From: Stomorhina lunata
Lineage: Eukaryota > Arthropoda > Insecta > Diptera > Rhiniidae
Length of the DNA: 64,000 bases
NCBI GenBank assembly: GCA_933228675.1
Contig: OW121741.1
Span: 138,744,621-138,808,620, forward strand
Direction of reading: 5' to 3'
Shown here: in pieces, positions 1 through 10,094 of the stretch
How the letters are laid out: every line of letters starts with the position of its first letter
How positions within the stretch are numbered: the stretch's first letter is position 1
Notes under the pieces: model-generated
Told to the model about the DNA's origin: nothing
What the model saw: only the letters and a program-made list of their open reading frames with translations
Databases searched by the model: none
Translations under genes and position numbers: made by a program

Positions 1-380
1 GACTAAGGGAAACGGAAACCCTTGAACAAAATGTTGCATATTTCAAGGGGGAAGGCACCTTGACATATTGTTATTTTCACATAACGAGAGCAATGAAAGA
101 AGAAGAAAAATAAAAAGAGAAAACAAAAAAGTGAGATCTTTAAACATTGAATTTAATTATGCTTTAAATTATATGACATTTATTGTTTATAGACTAAATA
201 TAATAAAGCAAATATTTAGTTAGGGATTAAAAAAGAAAACTTCATAAAGTTAATTCAAGAAAATGTTTGCTAATAAATAACAGAACAGAGTCAACGCTGT
301 TTATTTATACTTCAACAACTGCCTTTTACACACAACAAATCAAGGAGTCTCAATCTCAAAACCAAAAAAACACAAACATT
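1..380. other. fusl upstream region
   Basis: This 380-bp stretch precedes the first ATG of the fuseless-type gene and contains no supportable coding sequence of its own. The frame is open upstream of the ATG but only from a TTG at 267, so the open part is probably 5' leader. I see no clear TATA box or initiator that I could defend. Confidence 0.4.
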
Positions 381-2722
381 ATGATGCTTACGAGTGATAC
401 AACACATTCAAATCTTTCCACAGCACCATGCCTTACAAGCTGCCACAAATCTCAACATCATCATCAACAGTCAACTTTAACACATCCTCTACAAAATGCA
501 CCTGCCAAAAAATACAACACAACTTCAACGGCGTCGACGACAAACAAACCACGAAGCCTACACGATCTACTACTGGAGACACTAGACTGTGTGCTGTCAT
601 GTCTAATTGTGGCACCCTGTGTCATTGCCTATTGGCGTGGCACTTGGGAACTTATCGGTGTTCTAATCTTTCCCAAGAGCGTACCCCTATCAGCTCTCTG
701 CTCATTTCTCATCGGAGGCATGGGTCATATGTTTTTCACTCTGACCCAGCGTTTCTTCATAGATAACATTCATCCGGATAAACATAGACTGACATATTAT
801 GTTTTTTCGCGTTGTTACACGTTTGTCTTTGGCATCGTTTGTGTCAACATGTGGAGAGGATCTTGGATATTGTGCGACTGGCTGACGAGTGCAGATTCGT
901 TAATTATCATATGTATAGTAACGATGGTAGCTCTGCTGTTTCTGGTTGGAACACGAACCGTAAGAAATTTGGGAGCTGCTCCGTATTCCGTTATTATGGA
1001 TCATAAAAGTGATTATTTTGATGTGGAGACAATGTTTAAGGTGGGGGTAAGTTATCGCGCATGTAAAAAGAAACTATGTATTAGTATGTTCTTAATTGTT
1101 CTATTAATTTTTCAATAATTCGTTTACATTTAACAAAATATTTAAAAATTTTTAAAAAATTTAATTGTATCGATATTTTTGCCCAAATATAAAATTTGTC
1201 AATTATTTTTCCCAAGTTTAAAAAATTACAAAAATTTTCTGTAAAATTAAGTTTATTGAAAATTTGCTTTAATGAAAAATTTCTCTAAAAATAATAATAC
1301 GAATTTTATTAAATTTTCTTTAAAGTGGAATTTTATTCAAAATTTTCTCTTAATATAAAATTCTATCATAATATTTACATTTAACAAAATATTTCAATTT
1401 TTTAAATTTATCGATAATTTTCTTTAAATGTAAAATTTTACAAAAATTTGGTTAAAAAATTTTAATTTTTTAAAATAAAGTGAAAAATTTAAATTGTTGA
1501 ACATTTTTTTCTAAAATAAATTTTGTCGAAATAATCCCCTAAAGTTTTCCCTAAACAAAAAATTTACTAACAATTTCCCCTAGGGGCTGTTCACAAATTA
1601 CGTAACGCTATTTTCGCAGTTTTTAACCTCCGTCACCCCCCCCCCCCCCCTGTGTAATACATTACATCAAAAATACGCATACGAAACTCCTCATCCGTAA
1701 AAAAAGTCATACCTCAACCTCCATGAGCGTTACGTAATTTATGAACAGGCCCCTATATATCAAATTTATAGAAAATTTTAACTAGACATGAAATTTATTA
1801 AAAACTTATCGTACATTTTCTCTAAATTTTCTCTAAATTTTCTCTAAATTTTCTCTAAATTTTCTCTTAAAATTTAATCCATAATATCCCCTAAATATTT
1901 ATATCCCCTAATTTTCCCCTAGGGTTTCCACCAACCTGGCCTATACGTAATGGATACATTATTTTCGGTATTTGTAATTGGAACTCTTGTAGTAATAGCC
2001 TGGAGAGGAGTATGGGGCATAATGGATCTAACAGTATTTCCAGGCGATCGGGCAAAATCAGCATTTACTTCACTAGTAAGTTACATATTTTAAACATTCC
2101 TAGAATTTCCTTTAAAATTTAGAAAATAAAAATATTTTTACAGATCATGGGTTATGTAACAGTATTATTTACGTTTATTTTGCATCCATTTGTTCGCTGG
2201 GTATGCAAACGTCTAGATGGACTTATGAAGTTGATATTTTGCGATATTTATTATTTTGCTGAATTCTTTGGAGCCGTCAATGCCTGGCGTGGTATATGGG
2301 TTTTGCTAGATGTGTATTTATATCCAGGTTTGATAATATTTATACGAATATTTATATAATTTTAATATAATCTTTTATGTTTAGATAATCCTATATTGAG
2401 TTACTGGTTAACACATGTTATACCCTTTCTTATATTGGCTGCCTTAAAATGTTCGAATTCGATATTGGTGCGCGGTGTTTATATAGATGCCGATGGTCCC
2501 GGGGGCCAATGTGTGGATATACCGATTAATTATGTGAAATTACATTTCGAAAGAGAACGAAATAAGAAAAAAACCATCTCTACCAATATATACTCCCAAT
2601 CTAAGCCTAATCTTATAATAAAATCTCCCCTCGACAAGGAGGCTCAATGTGGTCTAATCGAAAAACCTACAAAATCAGAGATTAAAATACAATCTGGCAT
2701 GGATACAACGCAATTGGTTTAA
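381..2722 (+). CDS. Fuseless-family multipass membrane protein
   Basis: Four coding exons join in frame: 381..1046, 1923..2075, 2144..2327 and 2385..2722, giving 446 residues. All introns have GT-AG ends, and the first donor is GTAAGT at 1047. The protein has a polar, Ser/Thr-rich N-terminus of about 70 residues. It is followed by hydrophobic helices in which a W-R-G-x-W signature occurs four times (AYWRGTW, NMWRGSW, AWRGVWG, AWRGIWV), and then a polar C-tail of about 70 residues. This repeat pattern is typical of Drosophila fuseless, an eight-pass protein needed at presynaptic sites for calcium-channel organisation and transmitter release. The role is known from Drosophila; here it is inferred from sequence. 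The start is the first in-frame ATG (381); the adjacent ATG at 384 is equally possible. The first intron carries a MITE and AT-rich repeats. Confidence 0.85.
1583..1753. mobile_element. MITE with GGGGCTGTTCA termini in fusl intron 1
   Basis: The ends are inverted repeats: GGGGCTGTTCACAAATTACG on the left, matched by a right end that reads GGGGCCTGTTCATAAATTAC on the other strand. The two ends continue matching through TAACGC. The element is 171 bp and is flanked on both sides by TA (1581-1582 and 1754-1755), a target duplication typical of Tc1/mariner-like transposases. It contains a long C-run near 1636-1650. It has no coding capacity. It sits wholly inside the intron and does not touch the splice sites. 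Confidence 0.8.
1808..1866. repeat. Short 12-bp tandem repeat
   Basis: A TCTCTAAATTTT unit is repeated about four to five times inside fusl intron 1. It resembles the building block of the larger degenerate AT-rich repeats at 3480-5990. Confidence 0.7.
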
Positions 2723-3077
2723 CCACTCGACTGGACTGAGATTTTTTTTATAGGAAAATAGACATGTATTTCACAAATACTTAACAAAGGAATGAAATTA
2801 GCAAGAATATTGTTATTTTATCTTTTGGATTGCGGATCAAGAGAAGCATCATAAGGTTATTATAGTTTCTTTATTACGACATAAATAATATAAATAATTT
2901 TAGAGTAACAAGAAAAAAATGAAATTAATGTAAAATTGTACAAACAAAGAATCACGCTTTAATTTTAACAAATTATACTAAGAATATAGTTATTACTTAG
3001 TCAAGTTTAAGTTATATTGTATAAAAATTAAAAGATTACATTCCTTGTCTGCTCATTTAAACAATTTGCTTTGTCTA
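2723..3077. other. fusl 3' UTR and spacer
   Basis: This follows the fusl stop codon. It is AT-rich with several near-matches to a polyadenylation signal but no canonical AATAAA that I would choose. No gene is visible. Confidence 0.4.
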
Positions 3078-3296
3078 CTTTCACACCAGTCAGGTTTGGC
3101 TCATCAAGTCTTGACAGAATTGATATCGATACAAATCTGACCTTACTATCAAGTTTACGAATATTTTGAAAATTTGTATGAAATTAAAGGAAAATAAACT
3201 GAAAACTGATAAGGAAAATGTTTGTGTTTGAACGTGAATACAGTTTAAAAGAAATTTGAAGAAAAACTGATCAAGTAAACCTGATTTGTGTGAAAC
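3078..3296. mobile_element. MITE-like repeat family A, copy 1
   Basis: The ends are imperfect inverted repeats. The left end reads TTTCACACCAGTCAGGTTTG and the right end, on the other strand, reads GTTTCACACAAATCAGGTTT. Both are followed inward by a TGATCA/CTCATCA-type segment. A second related copy lies at 51953-52142 and matches through the middle (AAAATTTGTGTGAAATT and AACGTGAAT motifs). No open reading frame of note is present. Confidence 0.65.
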
Positions 3297-3479
3297 AGCA
3301 CTAACATTAAATGCTCACTTATGAAATTCCTAAAAACTATACAATATCCCAGAAGTTCCAAATTCAAGAATTGTTTAAAAGTACTGAAATGGCTAGAGAT
3401 TTTAATTAGGTTGACTTAATTTTACAAAAGTTCAAAATCTCTCAATTTTATTACTGTTAATAAAAAAAATAGTTTGAAT

Positions 3480-5990
3480 AGAAATTTTTTTTAATACAGA
3501 AGAAGATTTATCAAAATTTTGGTCTTGTTGAGTATGAAGAATATCTAAATTTTTCTCTACATAAGAAATTTATCGAACATTTTTTTATACTAGTTTAATC
3601 CAAAATTTTCTAAAAATATAATTTTTTTTTTAAATTTAGAAACAAGAAATTTATAGACGATTTTCTATAGATATCATTTTTATCAAACATTTTTTTCTAA
3701 ATAGGAATAGAAATTTATAGACGATTTTTTTATACAAGATTAATCCAAAATTTTCTCAAAATATATTTTTTTTATAAATATCAGTTTTATAAAATTTATC
3801 GAAATTTATTTTGACATATGAAATTATTAAAAATTTTCTTAAAATATGACTTCATCGAAACTCTTCAAAATAAAAAATTAATCGAAAATTTTCTCTGAAT
3901 ATGAAATTTATTAAAGATTTTCTAAAATAAAAACAATGCATCGACAATTTTTATAAAATTTATTTTTAGCGAAAATTCTCTGTAAATGATATCATTAAAA
4001 ATTTTCTCTAAATATGAGATTTATCAAAAAATTTTTCTAAATAAAAACTTTATTGAAAATTTTCTCTAAATATCAAATTCATCGAAAACATTCTGTAAAA
4101 ATGTATTTTGTTAAAATTTATTTAGAAATATAAAATTTATCCACAAATTTTTTGAAAGTTTTGTTTAAAATATAAAATTTATTGAAATTTCTTTTTTTAA
4201 GAAAATTTTTTTTTTGAAAATTTTCTGTGATAAAAAAATTATCAAACATTTTCTCTACAAATTAAATTCGTTAAAAATTTTCTTAAAATATAAAATAATC
4301 AAAAATTTTTTTATAAATATTTATTTATATTTATTAAAAATGTTCTAACATAAGAAACTTTTTGCAATATATTAAATTTATCGAACATTTTCCCTAAATA
4401 TAAGATTTTCTACAAATTAAGAAATTTAATGAAAATTTTCTATTAATATAATTTTGTTGAAAAATTTTATCGAAAATTTTCCCTAAATATGAGATTTTTT
4501 TTCAAATTTTCTAAAATTTAATGAAAATTTTCTATAAATATAATTTTTATCGAAAATTTTCCCTGAAATTTATGAAATGTATCGAAATTTTTTTTTTTTT
4601 TTTAATATTAAATTAATCGAAAATTTTCCCTAAATATGAGATTTTTTTTTTTAATTTTCTAAAATAAGAAATTTAATGAAATAAAATTTTTATTGAAAAT
4701 TTTCCTTGAATTTTATCGAAAAATTTTTTAAAATAATAAATTTATCGAAAATTTTCCCTATATTTTTTATCGAAAATTTTCCGTAAATATGAAATTTATC
4801 GAAAATTTTTTTAAAATATTAAATTTATCGAAAATTTTCCGTGAAATTTATGAAATTTATCGAAATTTTTTTTAAAATATTAAATTTATCGAAAATTTTC
4901 CCTAAATATAAGATTTTTTTCAAATTTTCTAAAATAAGAAATTTAATGAAAATTTTCTATAAATATAATTTTTATCAAAAATTTTCCGTGAAATTTATGA
5001 AATTTATCGAAAATAATTTTTGAAATATTAATTTTATCGAAAATTTGCCCCAAAAATTTGCGATTTTTTTCAAATTTTCTATAGTAGGAAATCTAATGAA
5101 AATTTTCTATAAATATAATTTTTGTCAAAAATTTCCCATAAATATGAAATTTATCGAAAAAATTTTTAAAATATTAAATTTATCGAAAATTTTTGAAAAA
5201 TAAGAGATTTTTTCAAATTTTCTAAAGTAAGAAATTTAATGAAAATTTTCTATAAATATAATTTTATCGAAAATTTTATTTATTTTATGAAATTATAAAA
5301 CATTTTCTCTACTCATGAGTTTGATCTAAAATTTTAAAACGTTAATTTTATCAAAAATTTACTCTCAATATGAATTTTATAAACAATTTTCTAAACTATG
5401 AAATTTATCGATAATTTTTTATAGATATTATCTTTATCGAAAATTTTTGTGAATTTTTTTTTTCTCTAATATGAGATTTATCGAAAAAATTATCAACATC
5501 TAAAATTTATTGAAAATTTTCTTTAAATATGAGTTTTATCAAAAATTTTTTGAAATAAAAAGTTTGATCTAAAATTTTAAAACGTTAATTTTATCAAAAA
5601 TTTACTCTCAATATGAATTTTATAAACAATTTTCTAAACTATGAAATTTATCGATAATTTTTTATAGATATTATCTTTATCGAAAATTTTTGTGAATTTT
5701 TTTTTTTCTCTAATATGAGATTTATCGAAAAAATTATCAACATCTAAAATTTATTGAAAATTTTCTTTAAATATGAGTTTTATCAAAAATTTTTTGAAAT
5801 AAAAAGTTTTCTGTAAATACGAAATTATCAAAAAATTGTCTCTTATTATGAAATTTAAAGCAAATTTTTACAAAATATGGAAGATTTTCTCTAAAAATAA
5901 AATTTTTTATTAGTATGTATACAATTTTTCCAAAATTTTCTATACTTATGGAATTTATGGAAAACTTGTCAAAACCTGTCAAAAAAGAGT
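3480..5990. repeat. Degenerate AT-rich repeat field
   Basis: About 2.5 kb is built from diverged copies of a short theme, roughly AAATTTATCGAAAATTTTCT with an inserted CTAAATATGA. Copy spacing is irregular (about 28-60 bp), so this is an old, decayed tandem or multi-hit repeat rather than a clean satellite. Short reading frames here merely translate the repeat (K, F, I, N only). Confidence 0.8.
5318..5804. repeat. Near-identical 243-bp tandem duplication
   Basis: The segment 5318-5560 is repeated immediately at 5561-5804. The two copies are nearly identical; the difference I can see is one extra T in a poly-T run. The duplication lies inside the degenerate repeat field and must be much younger than it. 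Confidence 0.85.
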
Positions 5991-6364
5991 TATTTTGAAA
6001 ATTTCTAAGCTAAGAACTTTGACCCAAAAATAAGATCATCGATACGATCTTTCATCGATAGGACTGAAATATTTCTGAAACTAATTTTTTAAATTAAATG
6101 TACCTAACTTTTGAAAAATAAGGGTTATCCTAATAATCAGTTTAATACATACTTTAATATAAAATCGTGTGAATCCCAGATGGTTAAACAAAAGTAGTTT
6201 CTTAGGCGTATAACGTTAACGAGATATAACTAACTAATCGATATACAAAATTGTGAATTTCTTTAGATTATAAAAACATGAAAACATATGTAGGTATAAT
6301 CGGAATTAACATTAAGAAAGAACTATTCTTAAGTTAACGTAAGGCAACTTAAGAGTAAAGGTAC
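5991..6364. other. Spacer without recognised features
   Basis: AT-rich intergenic DNA in which I see no gene, RNA or clear repeat. Confidence 0.4.
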
Positions 6365-6905
6365 AAACACAATTGGGACAATTGGGAATGACTAATTTCG
6401 TCCAGCTCGACGAATTCGGCTTTAAAAATTCGTCTTGTACATTCGTCCCTTGAACACAGTTGGGACGAATAAACGTTGTTGACGCCATTTTTATTGATTT
6501 TTTATTTGCACAAATTACTCACTTTCGTACATATCGCGCACTCACAACATTTGCAATTTATTTTTGTATTTAATTTTTTTATTATTTCACAAGATAATTT
6601 TATTTAATTCATTTTATTTAAAATATTTTTGTTTTGTTTACATTTTATAAGGTGACCATATTTTACAAGAACACAAATCATTTTTAATATTTTACATCAG
6701 AAATAGAAATACAGCCACTCTTAACCAGTTTAGTCGTCGTTCGTCTGCGTATGAAATAGAAATAAACCTATCGAACTGTTCGATACGCACGACGAATTTC
6801 GTCATACGCATCAATTGTGAGCACTTTCATATTACCCTATATGTTCTATTTCTGACGACGAATATTCGTTCCGAAAAATTGGTCGTTCGTTCCAATTGTG
6901 TTTCA
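6365..6905. mobile_element. Putative non-autonomous inverted-repeat element
   Basis: The left end contains AAACACAATTGGGACAA and the right end, read on the other strand, AAACACAATTGGAACGAACG. The interior is rich in CGACGAAT/ATTCGTCG motifs in both orientations, giving several nested palindromes. There is no coding potential. No clear target-site duplication was seen, so the exact ends and superfamily are open. Confidence 0.5.
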
Positions 6906-7331
6906 TACTTAAATCTATCTTTAACAATGAACAAAATTTTCAAGGTTTTTTTCATATTTAAAGGTGTAAAAGTTAAAGGATGCAATGAAATTTATATTGA
7001 TATTTGACATTTAAATATTTTATAGAAATAAATAAGTAATTAAATCTAAGTCTAATACACTTGTCATTTCAAATTTTATATACATCTGTTCCCGGATGTT
7101 AACGAATCTAATTAAAAAACAAATCTAGGAAAATTAGTAAAAAAAAAAATTTAGTTGTCTAACTTTGCTTAGTTTAGTTAATGCACAGGAACAGAGCTAA
7201 TGTATGTTATGTCCTTATTACTCTTAGCACTCTACTCACTTTTTATTGTCAGGTGTTTATATTTTATTATAATTATTATTAAATATTATCATAATTAATT
7301 TGTTACTCATTGTATTTTATATGTTGATATG

Positions 7332-7363
<32 letters not shown>

Positions 7364-8197
7364 GTAATATTATTACATTCCTTGTTGTTAACAAAATTTA
7401 TTATAAACTTATTAAGTTGTTTTAAATTATTGTAAATTTGAGAGTACTTTTATTTCGTTTTAATTCTGTACTCTATTCTCTCATAATTTTTTTTCTCTTA
7501 AGTATAATTTTTTAGCAAAATTTTAACAAATTAACAGAAAATAAAAAATAGAAAATCACAAATAAAAAAATAAAAATAAATTTCTTAAAATACCAAAATT
7601 GATCTAGACAATTTCTTTTAGAAAAATTTAGTTATTGTTTTTGAATGTTTATACTAAATAGTTATTTATTTTGAATTATTATGCCAAATAAAATGACGCC
7701 TTCCCGTTTAGACACGATAAATAGCAAAAATGTTTAAATGTTTAATGTTTAAATTTGTATATAATGAAAAAATGTTGATTGAACCTTTTTTTCTATATTA
7801 TATTATTATACAGAAAATTCCATAAATTTAATATTACTTAATCCGATAGGTTTTGTCAATTTTGAATCACATTTGATCAATTTTGAATCACATATGAACA
7901 TTTCTTCAAAATACATACTTAATTTATTGAAAAATTACTTAAAGTTTTCTCTAAATATGAAATTTATCGAAAAATGTCTGTAGTAAAATATGAAATGTAT
8001 CAGAAGAAATTTTTTATGAATATAAAATATATCGATGTTTTAATCGATAATTTTTTTATTTATAAAAATCAATAAAAAAATTATCGATAATTTTCTATTT
8101 ATAAGAAATTTATCGAAAATTTGCTGTAAATATTGTTGACCAGAGCAAAGTGCATTTTAAACATTAAATCACGTCTGATTTAAAATGAGCATAGAAC
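6906..8197. other. AT-rich spacer with (TTA)n microsatellite
   Basis: No gene is visible. A TTA microsatellite of about nine units lies near 7336-7363. Toward the right end the sequence picks up scattered copies of the AAATTTATCGAAAA repeat theme. Confidence 0.5.
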
Positions 8198-8240
8198 TAC
8201 GAGGGTGGATCAATAAGTTCGTGATTCTGGCAATGAAACA
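8198..8240. mobile_element. Possible mariner-type terminal inverted repeat (single end)
   Basis: The sequence TACGAGGGTGGATCAATAAG looks like the outer end of a mariner-family transposon: TA followed by CGAGGGTG and then a TCAATAAGT block. I find no matching opposite end or transposase nearby, so at most one end survives. The assignment rests on general resemblance to mariner ends. Confidence 0.3.
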
Positions 8241-8253
8241 TAGGCTTTGATAC

Positions 8254-8840
8254 AAACAGCATTTTTATTTTTCAGTATAGTTTTCTTTAAGTTTTGTGTG
8301 TGTTTTCGAAAAATATGATTTTTTTATTAAACATTTTTCTATAGAAAAATTTTTGTTATCAAAAATTTTTTAACAAAAATTTTTTTACCAAAAATTTTTC
8401 TATAAAAATTTTTTTATCAAAATTTTTAAAAGAAAATATTTTTATGAAAAAATTTTTATAGAAAATGTTGATTTTTTATCAAGAAAATGTTGATTTTTTA
8501 TCTATAGAAAAATTTTTGGTAAAAAAATTTTCTATAGAAAAATTTTTGGTAAAAATTTTCTATAGAAACATTTTTGATAAAAAAATTTTCTACTGAGAAA
8601 TTTTTGATAAAAAATCAACATTTTCTTGATAAAAAATCAACATTTTCTATAAAAATTTTTTCATAAAAATATTTTCTTTTAAAAATTTTGATAAAAAAAA
8701 TTTTTAAAAAAATTTTTGGTAAAAAAAATTTTTGATAACAAAAATTTTTCTATAGAAAAATTTTTAATAAAAAAATCATATTTTTCGAAAAATCACACAA
8801 AACTTAAAGAAAACTATACTGAAAAATAAAAATGCTGTTT
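8254..8840. repeat. 587-bp AT-rich inverted repeat (giant hairpin)
   Basis: The outer left sequence AAACAGCATTTTTATTTTTC reappears inverted at the right end (8821-8840). Matching continues inward through AGTATAGTTTTCTTTAAG, the TTTTCGAAAAATATGATTTT segment and AAGAAAATGTTGATTTTT, with the centre near 8547. The arms are about 290 bp with scattered mismatches. The arms contain the same AAAATTTTTCTATAGAAAA module that builds the 30-bp array immediately to the right. Confidence 0.8.
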
Positions 8841-9300
8841 TACCAAAAATTTTTCTATAAAAAATTATTTTATCAAAAATTTTTCTATAGAAAATCTTTT
8901 TACCAAAAATTTTTCTATGCAAAATTATTTTACCAAAAATTTTTCTATAGAAAATTTTTTTATCAAAAATTTTTCTATAGAAAATGTTTTTACCAAAAAT
9001 TTTTCTATAGAAAATTTTTTTACCAAAAATTTTTCTATAGAAAATTTTTTTACCAAAAATTTTTCTATAGAAAATTTTTTTACCAAAAATTTTTCTATAG
9101 AAAATTTTTTTACCAAAAATTTTTCTATGCAAAATTTTTTTAGCAAAAATTTTTCTATAGAAAATTTTTTTACCAAAAATTTTTCTATAGAAAATTTTTT
9201 GACCAAAAATTTTTTTTAGAAAATTTTTTTACCAAAAATTTTTCTATAGAAAATTTTTTTATCAAAAATTTTTCTATAGAAAATTTTTTTACCAAAAATG
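8838..9300. repeat. 30-bp AT-rich tandem array
   Basis: The unit ACCAAAAATTTTTCTATAG plus AAAATTTTTTT (30 bp) is repeated about 15 times with few changes. The unit is nearly palindromic around CTATAG. Because 30 is a multiple of three, open frames run through it on both strands as ten-residue repeats; these are artefacts of the repeat, not genes. Confidence 0.9.
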
Positions 9301-9780
9301 TTTTTATACTAAAAATTTTTCTATACAATTTTTTTTATTAAATATTAAAAATTTTTTCTATAGAAAGCTTTTGTTTTTTAGAAAATTTTTTACCTAAAAT
9401 TTTTCTGTAGAAAATTTTTGTACAGAAAATTTTTTTATCAAAAATTTTTCTATTGAAAATTTTTTTATAGAAAATTAATTTTATCAAAAATTTTTTAAAG
9501 AAAATTTTTGTATCAGAAATTTTTCTATAGCAAATTTTTTATCAAAAATTTTCTATAGAAAATTTTTTTATCAAAAATTTTTCTATAGAAAATTTTTTAT
9601 CAAAAATTTTTCTATAGAATTTTTTTTATCAAACATTTTTCTATAGAAAATTTTTTTTATAGAAGATTAGAAAATTTTTTGGAAAAAATATTTTTATCTA
9701 AAACTTTTCTCTAAAATATAATTTTTATCGAACAATTTTCCAAAGAAAAATATTTTTTTAAATATTTTTCTATAAAAAAT
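9301..9780. repeat. Decayed continuation of the 30-bp array
   Basis: The same AAAATTTTTCTATAGAAAATTTTT module continues with indels and substitutions and irregular spacing, fading out toward 9780. Confidence 0.7.
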
Positions 9781-9852
9781 GTTTGAATGGAAAATATCTA
9801 AAAAAATATAAAAATCGAAAATTGTTTAATATTAGAATTTATAATGTATATG

Positions 9853-10062
9853 ATGGACATTTTTCGTTTTCAAATCGATCGATTTCAGACATATTTTTTA
9901 GCAAAATTTTCGGTTATTTCCCCCAAAAAATGAAAATTTTGGCTTTTATCCTTTTGGCTGATATTTTATCTTTCATTTGGTTTGAATTTTTTGGGAAAAT
10001 AACCGAAAATTATCTTAAAAATATATCTCAAATCGATCGATTTGAAAACGATCGTTTTCCAT
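9853..10062. mobile_element. 210-bp fold-back MITE with AAATCGATCGATTT arms
   Basis: The left arm contains CGTTTTCAAATCGATCGATT and, further in, AAAATTTTCGGTTATTTCCC. The right arm has the same blocks inverted (10050-9988). The outermost match starts at ATGGA on both ends. The arms are about 70 bp around a short unique centre. There is no coding capacity and no confident target duplication. Confidence 0.75.
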
Positions 10063-10094
10063 CACATACCTGTATATCTGTTTTGAAAAATATG

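Noticed and set aside
5991..8197. Distal fusl exons or another gene in the spacer
   Set aside because: fusl is complete with a stop at 2722, and no frame with splice signals or motif is visible in this stretch.
8776..9219. Four overlapping open frames of 93-118 codons on both strands
   Set aside because: They only translate the 30-bp tandem repeat, whose length is a multiple of three; composition is F/K/I/Y/N with perfect ten-residue periodicity.
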